This document shows, one piece after another, positions 37,769 through 46,767 of a stretch of DNA of 64,000 nucleotides. This DNA comes from CATOSD01 sp965226695 (GTDB lineage Bacteria > Chloroflexota > Dehalococcoidia > Lucifugimonadales > CATOSD01). How positions within the stretch are numbered: position 1 is the stretch's first letter; every line of letters starts with the position of its first letter. The position numbers and the translations under genes were made by a program. The notes beneath the pieces were generated by a model. That model made no database searches and was not told where the DNA came from. It saw only the letters and a program-made list of their open reading frames with translations. The stretch covers positions 1,736,001 to 1,800,000 of the forward strand of contig OZ245405.1 in the NCBI GenBank assembly GCA_965226695.1, read 5' to 3'.

Positions 37769-38993
37769 TCCGCTCGAGGGCCGGCGCATAGTTCTTGGCG
37801 TCACAGGCAGCATCGCCTGCTTCAAGGCCGTCGACCTGGCGAGCAAGCTGACGCAGGCCGGCGCGGCGGTGGACGTGGTGCTGACCAGGGGCGCGACCAA
37901 CTTCCTGACGCCGCTGACGTTCGGCAGCATAACTCACGGCCCGGTAGTGACGGACGTGTACGATCCGCAGTCCGAGCTGAGTATGGACCACATCGCGATG
38001 GCGGAGCGGGCGGACGTGATCGTCATCGCGCCCGCTGCCGCCAACACCATCGCCAAGCTGGCGTGGGGCTTCGCCGACGACGCGCTGACGACCACGGTGC
38101 TGGCATCGCAAGCGCCGGTGATCGTGGCGCCCGCGATGGACGCCAACATGTACGAGCACGCCGCCACGCAGGAGAACGTGGAGAAACTGCGCGCCAGGGG
38201 CGTCGTAATCGCCGGACCGGGACGGGGCCGGATGGCGTCCGGGCTGGTGGGGAGAGGGCGCATGGTCGAGCCCGCGGAACTCATCGAGCTCACCAAGATC
38301 GCCCTCGCCAGGAACGGAAGCCTCGCCGGCCGCAAGATCGTGGTGAGCGCGGGTGGCACCGAAGAGCCGATCGACCCCGTGCGGGTGATAGCCAACCGCT
38401 CCTCCGGCAAGATGGGCTTCGCCATCGCCGAGGCGGCCCGCGACCGAGGCGCGAAAGCGGTCATCGTGTCCGCCCCGACGGCACTGCCGGACCCGGTCGG
38501 CGTGCGCGTCGTCAAGGTGGGCACGGCGCTCGAGATGCGCGACGCGGTATTCGCGGAGTGCCGTGACGCCGACGCGCTGATTATGGCCGCCGCCGTTGCG
38601 GACTGGCGACCGGCCGCCGCCGCCGTCCAGAAGGTGAAGAAGGGCGAGTCGGACACGTGGACAATCGAGCTGACCAAGAATCCCGACATCCTCGCGGAGG
38701 CGCGTGGCGAGAACCTTGTCAAGGTCGGGTTCGCCGCCGAGAGCGAGGACCTGCTGGAAAACGCCCAAGCCAAGCTAATCAGCAAGGGGCTGCACCTGAT
38801 CGCCGCGAACGACATCACGTCGCCCGGCAGCGGGTTCGGGGTCGACACCAACAAGGTTGTGCTGCTGGACCGCGAGGGCGGAGTCGAGGAGCTGCCCCTG
38901 ATGAGCAAGTACGACGTGGGATGCAGGCTGCTGGACAGGGTAGGGCGGCTGCTCGGACCGGCGGACTCCTCATCCGCGGTTGAGGTGGATTGA
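37761..38993 (+). CDS. coaBC: Phosphopantothenoylcysteine decarboxylase / phosphopantothenate-cysteine ligase
   Basis: A bifunctional 410-residue enzyme for the next two CoA steps. The CoaC flavoprotein part (about 1-190) has GVTGSIACFKAVDL, the active-site His in MDHIAMAERAD, and PAMDANMYEH. The CoaB part has VVSAGGTEEPIDPVRVIANRSSGKMGFAIAEAA, followed by the AAVADWRP and KLTKNPDIL-like segments. ATG 37761 is preferred, with GGGGAG upstream; a GTG at 37755 is also possible. It overlaps the end of coaX, so the two are coupled. The downstream lipoprotein gene starts 20 bases later after a GGGGGAAGGGACC stretch that resembles the tail of the dispersed repeat. Confidence 0.95.
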   Translation: MPSPLEGRRIVLGVTGSIACFKAVDLASKLTQAGAAVDVVLTRGATNFLTPLTFGSITHGPVVTDVYDPQSELSMDHIAMAERADVIVIAPAAANTIAKLAWGFADDALTTTVLASQAPVIVAPAMDANMYEHAATQENVEKLRARGVVIAGPGRGRMASGLVGRGRMVEPAELIELTKIALARNGSLAGRKIVVSAGGTEEPIDPVRVIANRSSGKMGFAIAEAARDRGAKAVIVSAPTALPDPVGVRVVKVGTALEMRDAVFAECRDADALIMAAAVADWRPAAAAVQKVKKGESDTWTIELTKNPDILAEARGENLVKVGFAAESEDLLENAQAKLISKGLHLIAANDITSPGSGFGVDTNKVVLLDREGGVEELPLMSKYDVGCRLLDRVGRLLGPADSSSAVEVD

Positions 38994-39013
38994 GGAGAGG
39001 GGGAAGGGACCAC

Positions 39014-41258
39014 ATGCGAGGTGGACTGTCCACCGCTTCCTCATTGTGGCTGTGGGGGTTCGCGGTCGTGTGCGCCGCTCTGTTGGTTTCGTGCGGTGAG
39101 CAAAGCGCCTCGCCGTCACCCACAGCAGCGGCGGACGTGCCGCCGCCATTGGCGGTCGTAACGACTGACTCGCGGCCAACAGTCGTCCCGACTCCAACGG
39201 CTGATCCGCCCCCCACGTCGACCGCGACACCGGCGCCGTCTGCTACGCCTATGCCAACTCATACGGCTACGCCAGTGGCCACGGACACGCCTACGCCCGT
39301 GCCGACGGATACACCGACGCCTGTGCCAACCACGACGCCTGCGCCTACGCCTGCACCCACGGAAACACCTACGCCCACGCCAACCGCGACGCCTGCCGCC
39401 GCACCCATGCCTACCGCCACGCCCACCCCGACCGCACGCGAGATCGCTGAAGGGCAGCTCTCGGAATTGCTCTCCTGGTTTGACGACCCGCCGGACGACA
39501 CTTATTCGGCTGCCGCCGAGGAGATCGTTTCCATCTGGCTTGTGGATGTCGAACTGGCCAAGGCAGTCGTCGGGCTGGATTGGGCCGAGAACAGGGTAGG
39601 CATAGCGGAGGTGTCTTTTCTCGGCTGGCTTAGCAGCTTCGCTGGCACAGACCTCGAACTGAGCTTTCGGGTGCTGGGCTATCGATGGCTTGCGGATGAC
39701 GTGACCAGAGACGAGATGGCCGCCCTCAGGGCCTTGGGAAGAGTCGCATCCAGCGACCTTGGGTTGGCGAGGCATATTGCAAGCCTCGCCTGGTTTAACG
39801 ACGGGCTCACTGACAGCGAGCGGCGATTGCTGAGAGAGATAGAGCCTAAGACGCGCAATACCCTTGAGTTGGTAGGAGTGTATGCGGCCCTGTCCTGGTA
39901 CGCGGATGGCTTGACAACGGAAGAGGAAAGAGGACTTTTCCACACCCTCCGTCTCATCGCGTCCAGGGACGCCGATCTGGCGAGGTTGTTGGCAAGCTAC
40001 CAATGGCTTGCGGACGAAGTGTTGTATGACGAGTGGGGAGTCGTCCATGCCCTGTACGAATTGGCATCGAGTGACCTCGAGTTGGCGCGCACAGTGGCCG
40101 GATACACCTGGTTCGCCGACGATGTTACCGGTGATGACTGGCGAATGCTCATCAGGATCAATGAAATCGCTTCACTTGACCTGGAGTTCGCGAAATCGCT
40201 AACGGGGCTGCCCTGGTTCGCCGACGACTTGACCGAGGAAGAATCATGGGTCTTTTACTATCTGGGTGAAATTGCGGTCGAGGACATCGAGCTTGCGAGA
40301 GCCCTAACCGAATTCTCGAGTTCAAGAGACGATGCCTATCTCTTGCTCACGCTGGCCCGGATTGCGGAGCGAGGGGAAGACAAGCTTTCTCAATTGACCG
40401 CACAGCCGTGGTTCACCGACGGCATCGACGACGAAGAGGCCGCGCTGCTGATCGCGATGGAGGACGCGGCGGGGGACGCCAGAAACCTGTTTGTGAGCCT
40501 GGCTGCCAAGCACCACACACAGTCCAAGAGCGTTACTCTTCCCCTGTCAGGTGAGGTCAACTTCTGGGCCTTCCAGGCGATTCCTTTTCCTCGAAACAAA
40601 GACGTGGTGGGAATGATGGAGGAGGCGGTGCGCGCGGGCGAGAATCTGTTCGGGACGGCGTTCCCCATGAAGGACGTAGTCCTGGTGCTTCAGCCCGTAG
40701 GAGGCGCCACAAGAAACTACGGAGGGCAGTTTCGGGGGGACCACATCAGGGTGGTAATGTACGACTTCAGCGAGGTAAACAGGGGAGTAATATACCATGA
40801 GGTAGCGCACTACTACCTTGGAGGAGGAATCGGCCCCACGTGGCTCGTGGAGGGAGGAGCGGAATTCGCGGTAGCGTACGTCAGGGACCAGATCGGACAG
40901 GAAAGTCTGGAAGTCCGCACCCAAACGGCACGGACCCTCCTCAGAGCCAACTGCCACAACCAGGGCGTAAGCAAGATAAGCAAGTTGATCGAAAGACTTG
41001 AGGAGCGACCTGATTCGCTCTTCCGTGTGTAACTACAGCCTGGGAGCATACTTTCTGCACAATCTGTTCGACCTGATGGGTGAGGACGCGATGTCAGCGG
41101 CCCTAAGGGACCTGTTGCTGCTGCACGAGTCCACGGGTAAACAGCTCACCGAAGAGGAGATATACCAGACGTTCAGAGAGAACGTTCCGCGCGGCAGGGA
41201 GGATAGATTCAACGAGGCGTACAGGCTGTGGCACGGCGGCGAGTTCATCGAGCCGTAG
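39014..41258 (+). CDS. Lipoprotein with tandem helical repeats and HExxH metallopeptidase domain (frameshifted)
   Basis: The reading frame opens at ATG 39014 with a lipoprotein signal (lipobox LLVSC) and a Thr/Pro-rich linker (about residues 30-135). Five or more ~43-residue helical repeats follow, sharing W-F/L-A-D-D-(L/V)-T ... L-x-x-L-x-x-I-A-x-x-D-L-E-L-A (about 160-470). The C-terminal domain has VIYHEVAHYYLGGG and WLVEGGAEF, giving an HExxH zinc site plus a downstream Glu, as in gluzincin-like peptidases. The frame stops at TAA 41030-41032, but the normal continuation (CNYSLGAYFLHNLFDLMGED and onward to 41258) is in the next frame. One surplus base in the GTGTGT run at about 41025-41030 explains it. 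It is probably surface-anchored; the peptidase substrate is unknown. Confidence 0.8.
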
Positions 41259-41325
41259 TGCGGGTTCTTGCAGTGAGCATGGCACAGGGTGGGGTCGATT
41301 AGCTATTGGGTGTCGAAACCAACGC

Positions 41326-41355
41326 TTGACAGCGCCGAGAAGCGGTATCTATACT
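41326..41355 (+). promoter_or_regulatory. Strong promoter of the trpS-trp operon
   Basis: TTGACA at 41326-41331, an 18-base spacer and TATACT at 41350-41355. Transcription would start near 41362, about 200 bases before the T-box stem I. Within 41362-41560 a 15-base word, GGCTGGACGCAGTTG, occurs twice (41466-41480 and 41511-41525); nothing else is recognised there. Confidence 0.75.
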
Positions 41356-41560
41356 GGATTTGTCGTACGCGGCTCACCCAGAACTGGCGACCGAAGCGGC
41401 CGGACGCGGTCGACTGAGGCGAAAGAGGGAGGGCGGCGGTAACGAAAGTGTCGGGCAGATGAGGTGGCTGGACGCAGTTGACCGAACTTCCCCGACATCG
41501 TTCACTGTACGGCTGGACGCAGTTGGCCGCTACGGCTTGACAGACAACATACGAGCTAAA

Positions 41561-41848
41561 GGCTGAGAACAGGAGTAGTACGCTTTCAAGCGGAGCTCAG
41601 AGAGCCGGGTAAGGTGAGAGCCGGCGCTGGCGCGGAAGCCGAATGGACCTGGGAGCCGCCACCCGAATATCGGCCGTTGGCCGGTTGTAGGGCAGGACGG
41701 GATGGGCGCCGTTATCACAGCCCAAGATGCGGAGGCCGCGTGGAGCGCGGGTCCTCCCCGTCTGCCAGAGATGCCGCCCGTGCTGGCGGCTGAAATTGGG
41801 TGGCACCACGGATCGATGACCCGTCCCATTGTGAGGACGGGTTTTTTG
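41561..41848 (+). promoter_or_regulatory. Tryptophan T-box riboswitch
   Basis: Stem I is closed by GGCT (41561-41564) with AGCC (41654-41657) and CAGG (41570-41573) with CCTG (41648-41651). Opposite AGTAGTA the specifier loop reads GAATGGA, so the codon is UGG (41644-41646), Trp. An AGAGAG bulge and AAGGTGAGAG apical loop follow the T-box pattern. The T-box proper, GGGTGGCACCACGG (41798-41811), pairs as antiterminator GGG/CCC (798-800 with 825-827) and ACGG/CCGT (808-811 with 821-824) around a 7-base bulge TGGCACC. The base after TGG is C, matching the G discriminator of tRNA-Trp. The competing terminator is 41819-41847. Uncharged tRNA-Trp would thus turn on trpS and the trp genes. Confidence 0.95.
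41819..41847 (+). terminator. Intrinsic terminator of the T-box leader
   Basis: ACCCGTCC (41819-41826), an 8-base loop, GGACGGGT (41835-41842), then a run of T (six in all, 41842-41847). Its 5' arm shares CCGTCCC with the antiterminator, so the two folds are mutually exclusive. Confidence 0.92.
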
Positions 41849-41932
41849 TTGCCATGCGAATAGACAGGTGTCAGGTCTCGGGCGGAGCGAACGAAAATTC
41901 AGTAGTTGAAATGGAGTAAGGACGGCCGAAAG

Positions 41933-42994
41933 ATGAGCACACAGATCAAGACCCAGCATGAACAGGCTGGCGCGCCCGGCCAGACCCGCAGGCGGGTGTT
42001 CAGCGGCATCCAGCCCAGCGGCGACGTGCAGCTCGGCAACTACCTGGGCGCCATCAAGGGCTGGGCCGACAGGCAGGCGGAGAAGGAGAACTTCTTCTGC
42101 ATCGTCGACCTCCACGCGCTCACCACGCCGCAGGAGCCGGACGAGCTGCGCCACCAGACGCGCTCGCTGGCCGCGATGCTGTTCGCCGCCGGCCTCGACC
42201 CGGACAAGAGCACCATCTTCATCCAGAGCCACGTCACCGCGCACGCCGAGGGGTGCTGGCTGCTCAACTGCGTCACGCCGGTGGGCTGGCTTGAGCGCAT
42301 GACCCAGTTCAAGGAAAAGGCCGACAACCAGGAGCGCGTGTCGACCGGGCTGCTCAGCTATCCGGTGCTGATGACGGGAGACATCATCCTGTACGACGCC
42401 CACGAGGTACCCGTTGGCGAGGACCAGCGCCAGCACGTGGAATTGGCACGGGACGTCGCCCAGCGGTTCAACCGCATCTACGGCGACACGTTCGTGGTGC
42501 CGGAGGCCGTCATACCCGAAATCGGCGGGCGCGTGATGGGGCTGAACGACCCCAACGTCAAGATGTCCAAGAGCTACTCCCACATTCGGGGCCATGCGGT
42601 CCGGCTGCTCGACGAGCCGGCAGAGATCGAGCGCTCCATACGGCGCGCCGTGACAGACAACGAGAACGAAATCCGGTTTTCCGACGACCCCGAGCGGGCC
42701 GGAGTCAACAACCTGTTGGGCATATACAAGGTGATAACCGGCAAGACTGAGGCGGAGGTGGAGGCCGACTTCGCTGACGCCCGCGGCTACGGCGACCTGA
42801 AGAATCGGGTGGCAGAGGTGGTCATAGAGGCGTTGAATCCCATCCGGGAGCGATACAACAGGCTGATGGGAGACGTCGCGGAACTGGACCGGCTGCTGGA
42901 GCGCGGCGCGGACCAGGCTCGCGCGGTTGCCGAGCCGAAGCTGGACGAGGTGAAGCACCGGATGGGGCTGATTCTGCCCGGGAGGAAGGGATGA
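41933..42994 (+). CDS. trpS: Tryptophanyl-tRNA synthetase
   Basis: A 353-residue class Ic synthetase that charges tRNA-Trp. The first signature is SGIQPSGDVQLGNYLGAIKGW, with QLGN in place of HIGH-like residues as is normal for TrpRS, and the second is KMSKSYSH. YPVLMTGDIILYDAHEVPVGEDQRQHVELARD is the tryptophan/ATP pocket. ATG 41933 is preferred with AAGGA upstream; an in-frame TTG at 41906 gives a longer form without support. The TGA overlaps the trpE ATG (ATGA). A Trp-specific T-box stands directly upstream. Confidence 0.97.
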   Translation: MSTQIKTQHEQAGAPGQTRRRVFSGIQPSGDVQLGNYLGAIKGWADRQAEKENFFCIVDLHALTTPQEPDELRHQTRSLAAMLFAAGLDPDKSTIFIQSHVTAHAEGCWLLNCVTPVGWLERMTQFKEKADNQERVSTGLLSYPVLMTGDIILYDAHEVPVGEDQRQHVELARDVAQRFNRIYGDTFVVPEAVIPEIGGRVMGLNDPNVKMSKSYSHIRGHAVRLLDEPAEIERSIRRAVTDNENEIRFSDDPERAGVNNLLGIYKVITGKTEAEVEADFADARGYGDLKNRVAEVVIEALNPIRERYNRLMGDVAELDRLLERGADQARAVAEPKLDEVKHRMGLILPGRKG

Positions 42995-44455
42995 CTACAG
43001 CAGGGACGAAAGCAACCAAGCAGACCTACTATCCTTCGCTGGATGAGGCGAAGAGGCTGGCGGAATCGGCCAACCTCGTTCCGGTCTACGTCGAGATAAA
43101 CGCGGACCTGGAGACGCCGGTGTCGGCCTATCTGAAGGTAGCGCGGCCACCGTTCTCCTTTCTGCTCGAAAGCGTGGAGGGCGGCGAGCAGCTCGCGCGC
43201 TACAGCTTCATCGGCACCGAGCCGACGCGCATCATCAAGACCGGCCCGGGACAGCCGGAGGGCGAAGTGGACCCGCTGATAACGGTGGAGCAGATTCTGT
43301 CCGAGTTCACAATCGCCGATACAGGGCAGGCGGTGCGTTTCAACGGGGGCATGGTAGGCTACCTCTCATACGAGGTAATCAACTACTTCGAGCGCCTGCC
43401 CTCCCCAGAGATGGACACCCTGGGCTTGCCGGAGTCCATCTTCATGCTGACGACCACGTTCGTGGTCTTCGACCACGTAAGGCACAAGCTGAGAGTGGTC
43501 AGCCACGCCCATGTGGACGAGGACGTGGAGGGCGCCTACCGTGAGGCCGTGGGCCGCATCGACGCGCTGGTTGACCGCCTTCGCGGGCCGCTGAATCTGC
43601 CTCGTCGCGAACCGAGCAACTCCCAGGATGTTACACCCAACATGGAGAGGGAGCAGTTCGAGGAGAACGTGCGGCGCGTCAAGCGGTACGTCGTCGACGG
43701 CGACGTCATCCAGGCCGTGCCGTCGCAGCGATTCGCACGGCCAACCGAGGCCGACCCGTTCGAGATTTACCGGGCGCTTCGAGCTATCAATCCGTCGCCG
43801 TACATGTACTACCTGGACCTGGACGGATTCCAGATAGTGGGGGCGTCGCCGGAGATGCTGGTGCAGGTCGAGGGCGGAAACATCGCCATGCACCCCATAG
43901 CCGGCACGCTTCCGCGGGGGCACGGAGGAGGAGGACGCGGAGTTGGAGCACCGCCTGCGCACCGACGAGAAGGAGCGCGCCGAACACATCATGCTGCTGG
44001 ATCTGTCGCGCAACGACGTGGGCCGTGTGAGCAAGCCGGGAAGCGTCCGCGTCACCGAGCTCATGGAGGTCGAGCGCTACTCCCACGTGATGCACCTGGT
44101 CTCGCACGTCGAGGGCAAGATGAGCGAAGACGCCACCAGCTTCGACGCGCTGAGGGCCTGCTTTCCGGCGGGCACGGTGTCCGGCGCTCCCAAGATTCGC
44201 GCTATGGAGATAGTCGCCGAGCTGGAGCCGGTCAAGCGAGGGCCATACGCCGGCGCGGTCGGCTACTTCGACTTTTCGGGGAACATGGACACGGCGATAA
44301 CGATTCGCACGCTCGTCGTAAAGGACGGCGTCGCATACGCGCAGGCCGGCGGCGGAGTCGTGTTCGACAGCATACCGGCGTCGGAATACCAGGAGACTAT
44401 ACACAAGGCGTCCGCCGTCATGCGCGCAATCGACGAGGCGGAAAGCGCCGGCTAG
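42991..44455 (+). CDS. trpE: Anthranilate synthase component I (frameshifted in this sequence)
   Basis: TrpE makes anthranilate from chorismate with the TrpG amidotransferase. The N-terminal part has PVSAYLKVARPPFSFLLESVEGGE (feedback-site region) and, in the catalytic domain, DGDVIQAVPSQRF and PSPYMYYLDLDG. At the G5 run 43916-43920 the frame breaks: IAGTLPRG is followed in the old frame by nonsense, while the +1 frame continues T-E-E-E-D-A-E-L-E-H-R and DEKERAEHIMLLDLSRNDVG to FPAGTVSGAPKIRAMEIV and a stop at 44455. Deleting one G restores a normal ~487-residue protein. Start ATG overlaps the trpS stop. Whether the break is real or an assembly error is open. Confidence 0.9.
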
Positions 44456-44490
44456 CCGGTTTGAGGCGAGCCGGCAGCAGGAGGCACCCG

Positions 44491-45061
44491 GTGATACTAC
44501 TTATAGACAACTACGACAGCTTCACCTACAACATATACCAGTACCTGTGTGAGTTGGGAGCGGACGTGAGCGTGGTCCGCAACGACGAGACGACCCTGGA
44601 GGATATTGCGGAGCTGGCGCCCGAGAAGATCGTCATCTCGCCCGGGCCGTGCACGCCGGAAAAGGCCGGCATATCCAACGACGTGGTGCGCCACTTCGGG
44701 CCGAACATCACCCACATTAGGCGTGTGCCTCGGCCACCAGTGCATTGGGTACGCCTACGGAGGCACCGTCGGGGGCGCGGGAGAGATAATGCACGGCAAG
44801 ACGTCGCTCATCAACCACGACGGCAAGGGCGTATTCGTGGGCCTGCCCAATCCGTTCGAGGCGATACGCTACCACTCGCTGGCCGTGTACCCCGAAGACC
44901 TGCCCGAAGAGCTTGAGATCACCGCGTGGACGGACAACGGCATAGTGATGGGGTTGCGTCACAAGCAGCACAAGGTGGAGGGCATCCAGTTCCACCCCGA
45001 GTCGATCATGACGAGTGTGGGTCACGACCTGCTACGCAATTTTCTAAACACCGAAGGGTGA
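44491..45061 (+). CDS. trpG: Anthranilate synthase component II, glutamine amidotransferase (frameshifted)
   Basis: TrpG releases ammonia from glutamine for TrpE. It starts with GTG 44491 (ILLIDNYDSFTYNIYQYLCELG), with AGGAGG 6 bases upstream, and includes ISPGPCTPEKAG. After VVRHFGPNI the frame is lost near 44708-44716 (ACCCACATTAGG). The +1 frame then reads LGVCLGHQCIGYAYGG, carrying the nucleophilic Cys, and ends with GIQFHPESI containing the catalytic His and Glu. Removing one base (for example one C of CCC) restores a ~189-residue protein of normal length. It is the second frameshift in adjacent trp genes. Confidence 0.9.
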
Positions 45062-45065
45062 CTTC

Positions 45066-46079
45066 ATGATTCAGGAAAGCATTGGCAAAGTAGTCGAGGG
45101 CAAGTCGCTGGGCTTGGAAGAGGCGGCGCAGGTGATGGAGGAGATCATGGGTGGGGAGGCGACACCCGCGCAGTTCGGCGCGTTCGTGACGGCGCTGCGG
45201 CTGAAGGGCGAGACGCCCGAAGAGATCGCGGGCATGGCGCGGGTGATGCGCGAGAAGGCGCTGCGCGTCAGCGTCGATGGCGCGCTTGTCGACACGTGCG
45301 GCACGGGCGGCGACGGCTCCGGGGCATACAACGTCTCCACCACCGCAGCGTTTGTCGCCGCCGGCGCGGGGGCCAAGGTCGCCAAGCACGGCAACCGGGC
45401 CATGTCGGGCGCGTGCGGCAGCGCGGACGTGCTGGAGGCGCTCGGCGTCAAGATAGATCTCAGCCCCGAGGGCGTGGCGCGCTGTCTGGACGAAGTGGGC
45501 TTCGGCTTCATGTTCGCGCAACGGTACCACCCGTCGATGCGGTTTGCGGCCGGCCCGCGGCGAGAAATCGGCATCCGCACCGTGTTCAACATACTCGGAC
45601 CGCTGACCAACCCGGCGGGCGCAACAAGGCACCTGCTGGGTGTCGCGGACCCTTCCGTCGGCGAGAACATGGCGCGCGTGCTGGGCCGGCTTGGCAGCGA
45701 AAGGGCGCTCGTGGTACACGGGCTGGACGGCATGGACGAGATTACGCTTTCGGACGAGACGCAGGTGTGGGAGCTGAGGGACGGCTCGGTGTCGTCCTAC
45801 CGGGTCTCTCCGGAGGAATTCGGTCTGCCGCGCGCCGGCAAGGGCGACATCGCGGTGGCCAGCGTCGATGAGAGCGCGGCGGCCCTCCGGGGCGTGCTGG
45901 ACGGCGCGCCCGGCCCGGCGCGGAACATCGCGCTGGCGAACGCGGGCGCGGCGCTGTTGGCCGCCGGCCTGGCGGACACCCTGAAGGCCGGCGTGGCGCT
46001 CGCTGTCGATGCTGTGGACGGAGGCGCGGCGCGGCGCGCCCTGGATGGCCTGGTCGAGTTGAGCGTGACCCTTGAGTAG
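45066..46079 (+). CDS. trpD: Anthranilate phosphoribosyltransferase
   Basis: A 337-residue enzyme that joins anthranilate to PRPP. The PRPP motif is DTCGTGGDGSGAYNVSTTAAF, followed by VAKHGNRAMSGACGSADVLEALG and the FAQRYHPSMRFAAGPRREIGIRTVFNILGPLTNP motif that binds anthranilate and metal. Length and spacing are normal. It begins 5 bases after trpG and its end overlaps the next gene (a HAD phosphatase) by 8 bases. Confidence 0.96.
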   Translation: MIQESIGKVVEGKSLGLEEAAQVMEEIMGGEATPAQFGAFVTALRLKGETPEEIAGMARVMREKALRVSVDGALVDTCGTGGDGSGAYNVSTTAAFVAAGAGAKVAKHGNRAMSGACGSADVLEALGVKIDLSPEGVARCLDEVGFGFMFAQRYHPSMRFAAGPRREIGIRTVFNILGPLTNPAGATRHLLGVADPSVGENMARVLGRLGSERALVVHGLDGMDEITLSDETQVWELRDGSVSSYRVSPEEFGLPRAGKGDIAVASVDESAAALRGVLDGAPGPARNIALANAGAALLAAGLADTLKAGVALAVDAVDGGAARRALDGLVELSVTLE

Positions 46080-46767
46080 GCTCACTCGTTGCGCACCCGC
46101 GGGGTGGCCGCGCGCCATCGTGTTCGACTTCGATTACACGCTCGGTGACTCTTCGACCGGCGTCATCGAAAGCGCCAACTGCGCGCTCACCAGAATGGGT
46201 CTGCCCGCCGCGAGCGACGACGCCATCTGCGCAACGATTGGTCTGTCGCTGGAGGACTCGCTGGCCGCGCTGGCGGGCGAGGAGCACAGGGGCCGTGCGG
46301 AGGAGTACATCCGGCTGTTCGTCGAGCGGGCCGACGAGGTGATGGCCGACTCGACTGTCGTGTACGACTTTGTGCCCGGTATGCTGGCTGAGCTGAGGGA
46401 GCGTCGAGTGGCGATGGGAATCGTTACGCAAAAGTTCAAGACCCGCATTGATACTATCCTCGGGCGTGACGGGCTGGAGGGTATCTTCGACGTGGTCGTG
46501 GGTGCGGACACCGTCTCGGAGCTGAAGCCCCATCCTGGTGGGCTGCTTAGCGCCATCGCGCAGATAGGCTCCACACCGCCACAGGCGCTCTACGTCGGCG
46601 ACAGCAAGACCGACGCTGAGACGGCCCGCAGGGCGTGCGTGCGGTTCCTGCCCGTGCTGACCGGAGTGACGCCGCAGGAGGCGTTCGACGGATACGACGC
46701 GTTCGGCCCGGCGCGTAGCGTGGCCGAGCTGCCGAAGCTGGTGGATACCTGGAGAGGCGCCGGATGA
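46072..46767 (+). CDS. HAD phosphatase (Gph-like) within the trp operon
   Basis: A 231-residue haloacid-dehalogenase phosphatase: motif I IVFDFDYTLGDSS (residues 16-28) with the nucleophile Asp and acid/base Asp, a C1-type helical cap, motif II GIVTQKFK, motif III Lys in ELKPHPGG and motif IV YVGDSKTDAETARRA. Closest in style to phosphoglycolate phosphatases. The start is TTG 46072, overlapping trpD by 8 bases; there is no other start upstream of motif I. It overlaps trpC (ATGA). No tryptophan-pathway step needs a phosphatase, so its role here is unexplained. Confidence 0.87.
   Translation: MSRLTRCAPAGWPRAIVFDFDYTLGDSSTGVIESANCALTRMGLPAASDDAICATIGLSLEDSLAALAGEEHRGRAEEYIRLFVERADEVMADSTVVYDFVPGMLAELRERRVAMGIVTQKFKTRIDTILGRDGLEGIFDVVVGADTVSELKPHPGGLLSAIAQIGSTPPQALYVGDSKTDAETARRACVRFLPVLTGVTPQEAFDGYDAFGPARSVAELPKLVDTWRGAG

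Noticed and set aside
41360..41566. Possible trp leader peptide (68 codons) upstream of the T-box
   Set aside because: It has only one Trp codon, no good ribosome site, and the leader already contains a complete T-box.
42991..44916. A single 641-codon frame that looks like a TrpE-TrpG fusion
   Set aside because: The second half of TrpE lies in another frame with its own stop at 44455, and trpG has its own GTG and AGGAGG. The long frame is a by-product of two frameshifts.
46145..46342. Small alternative frames inside trp genes as extra genes
   Set aside because: Shadow frames without ribosome sites or similarity.
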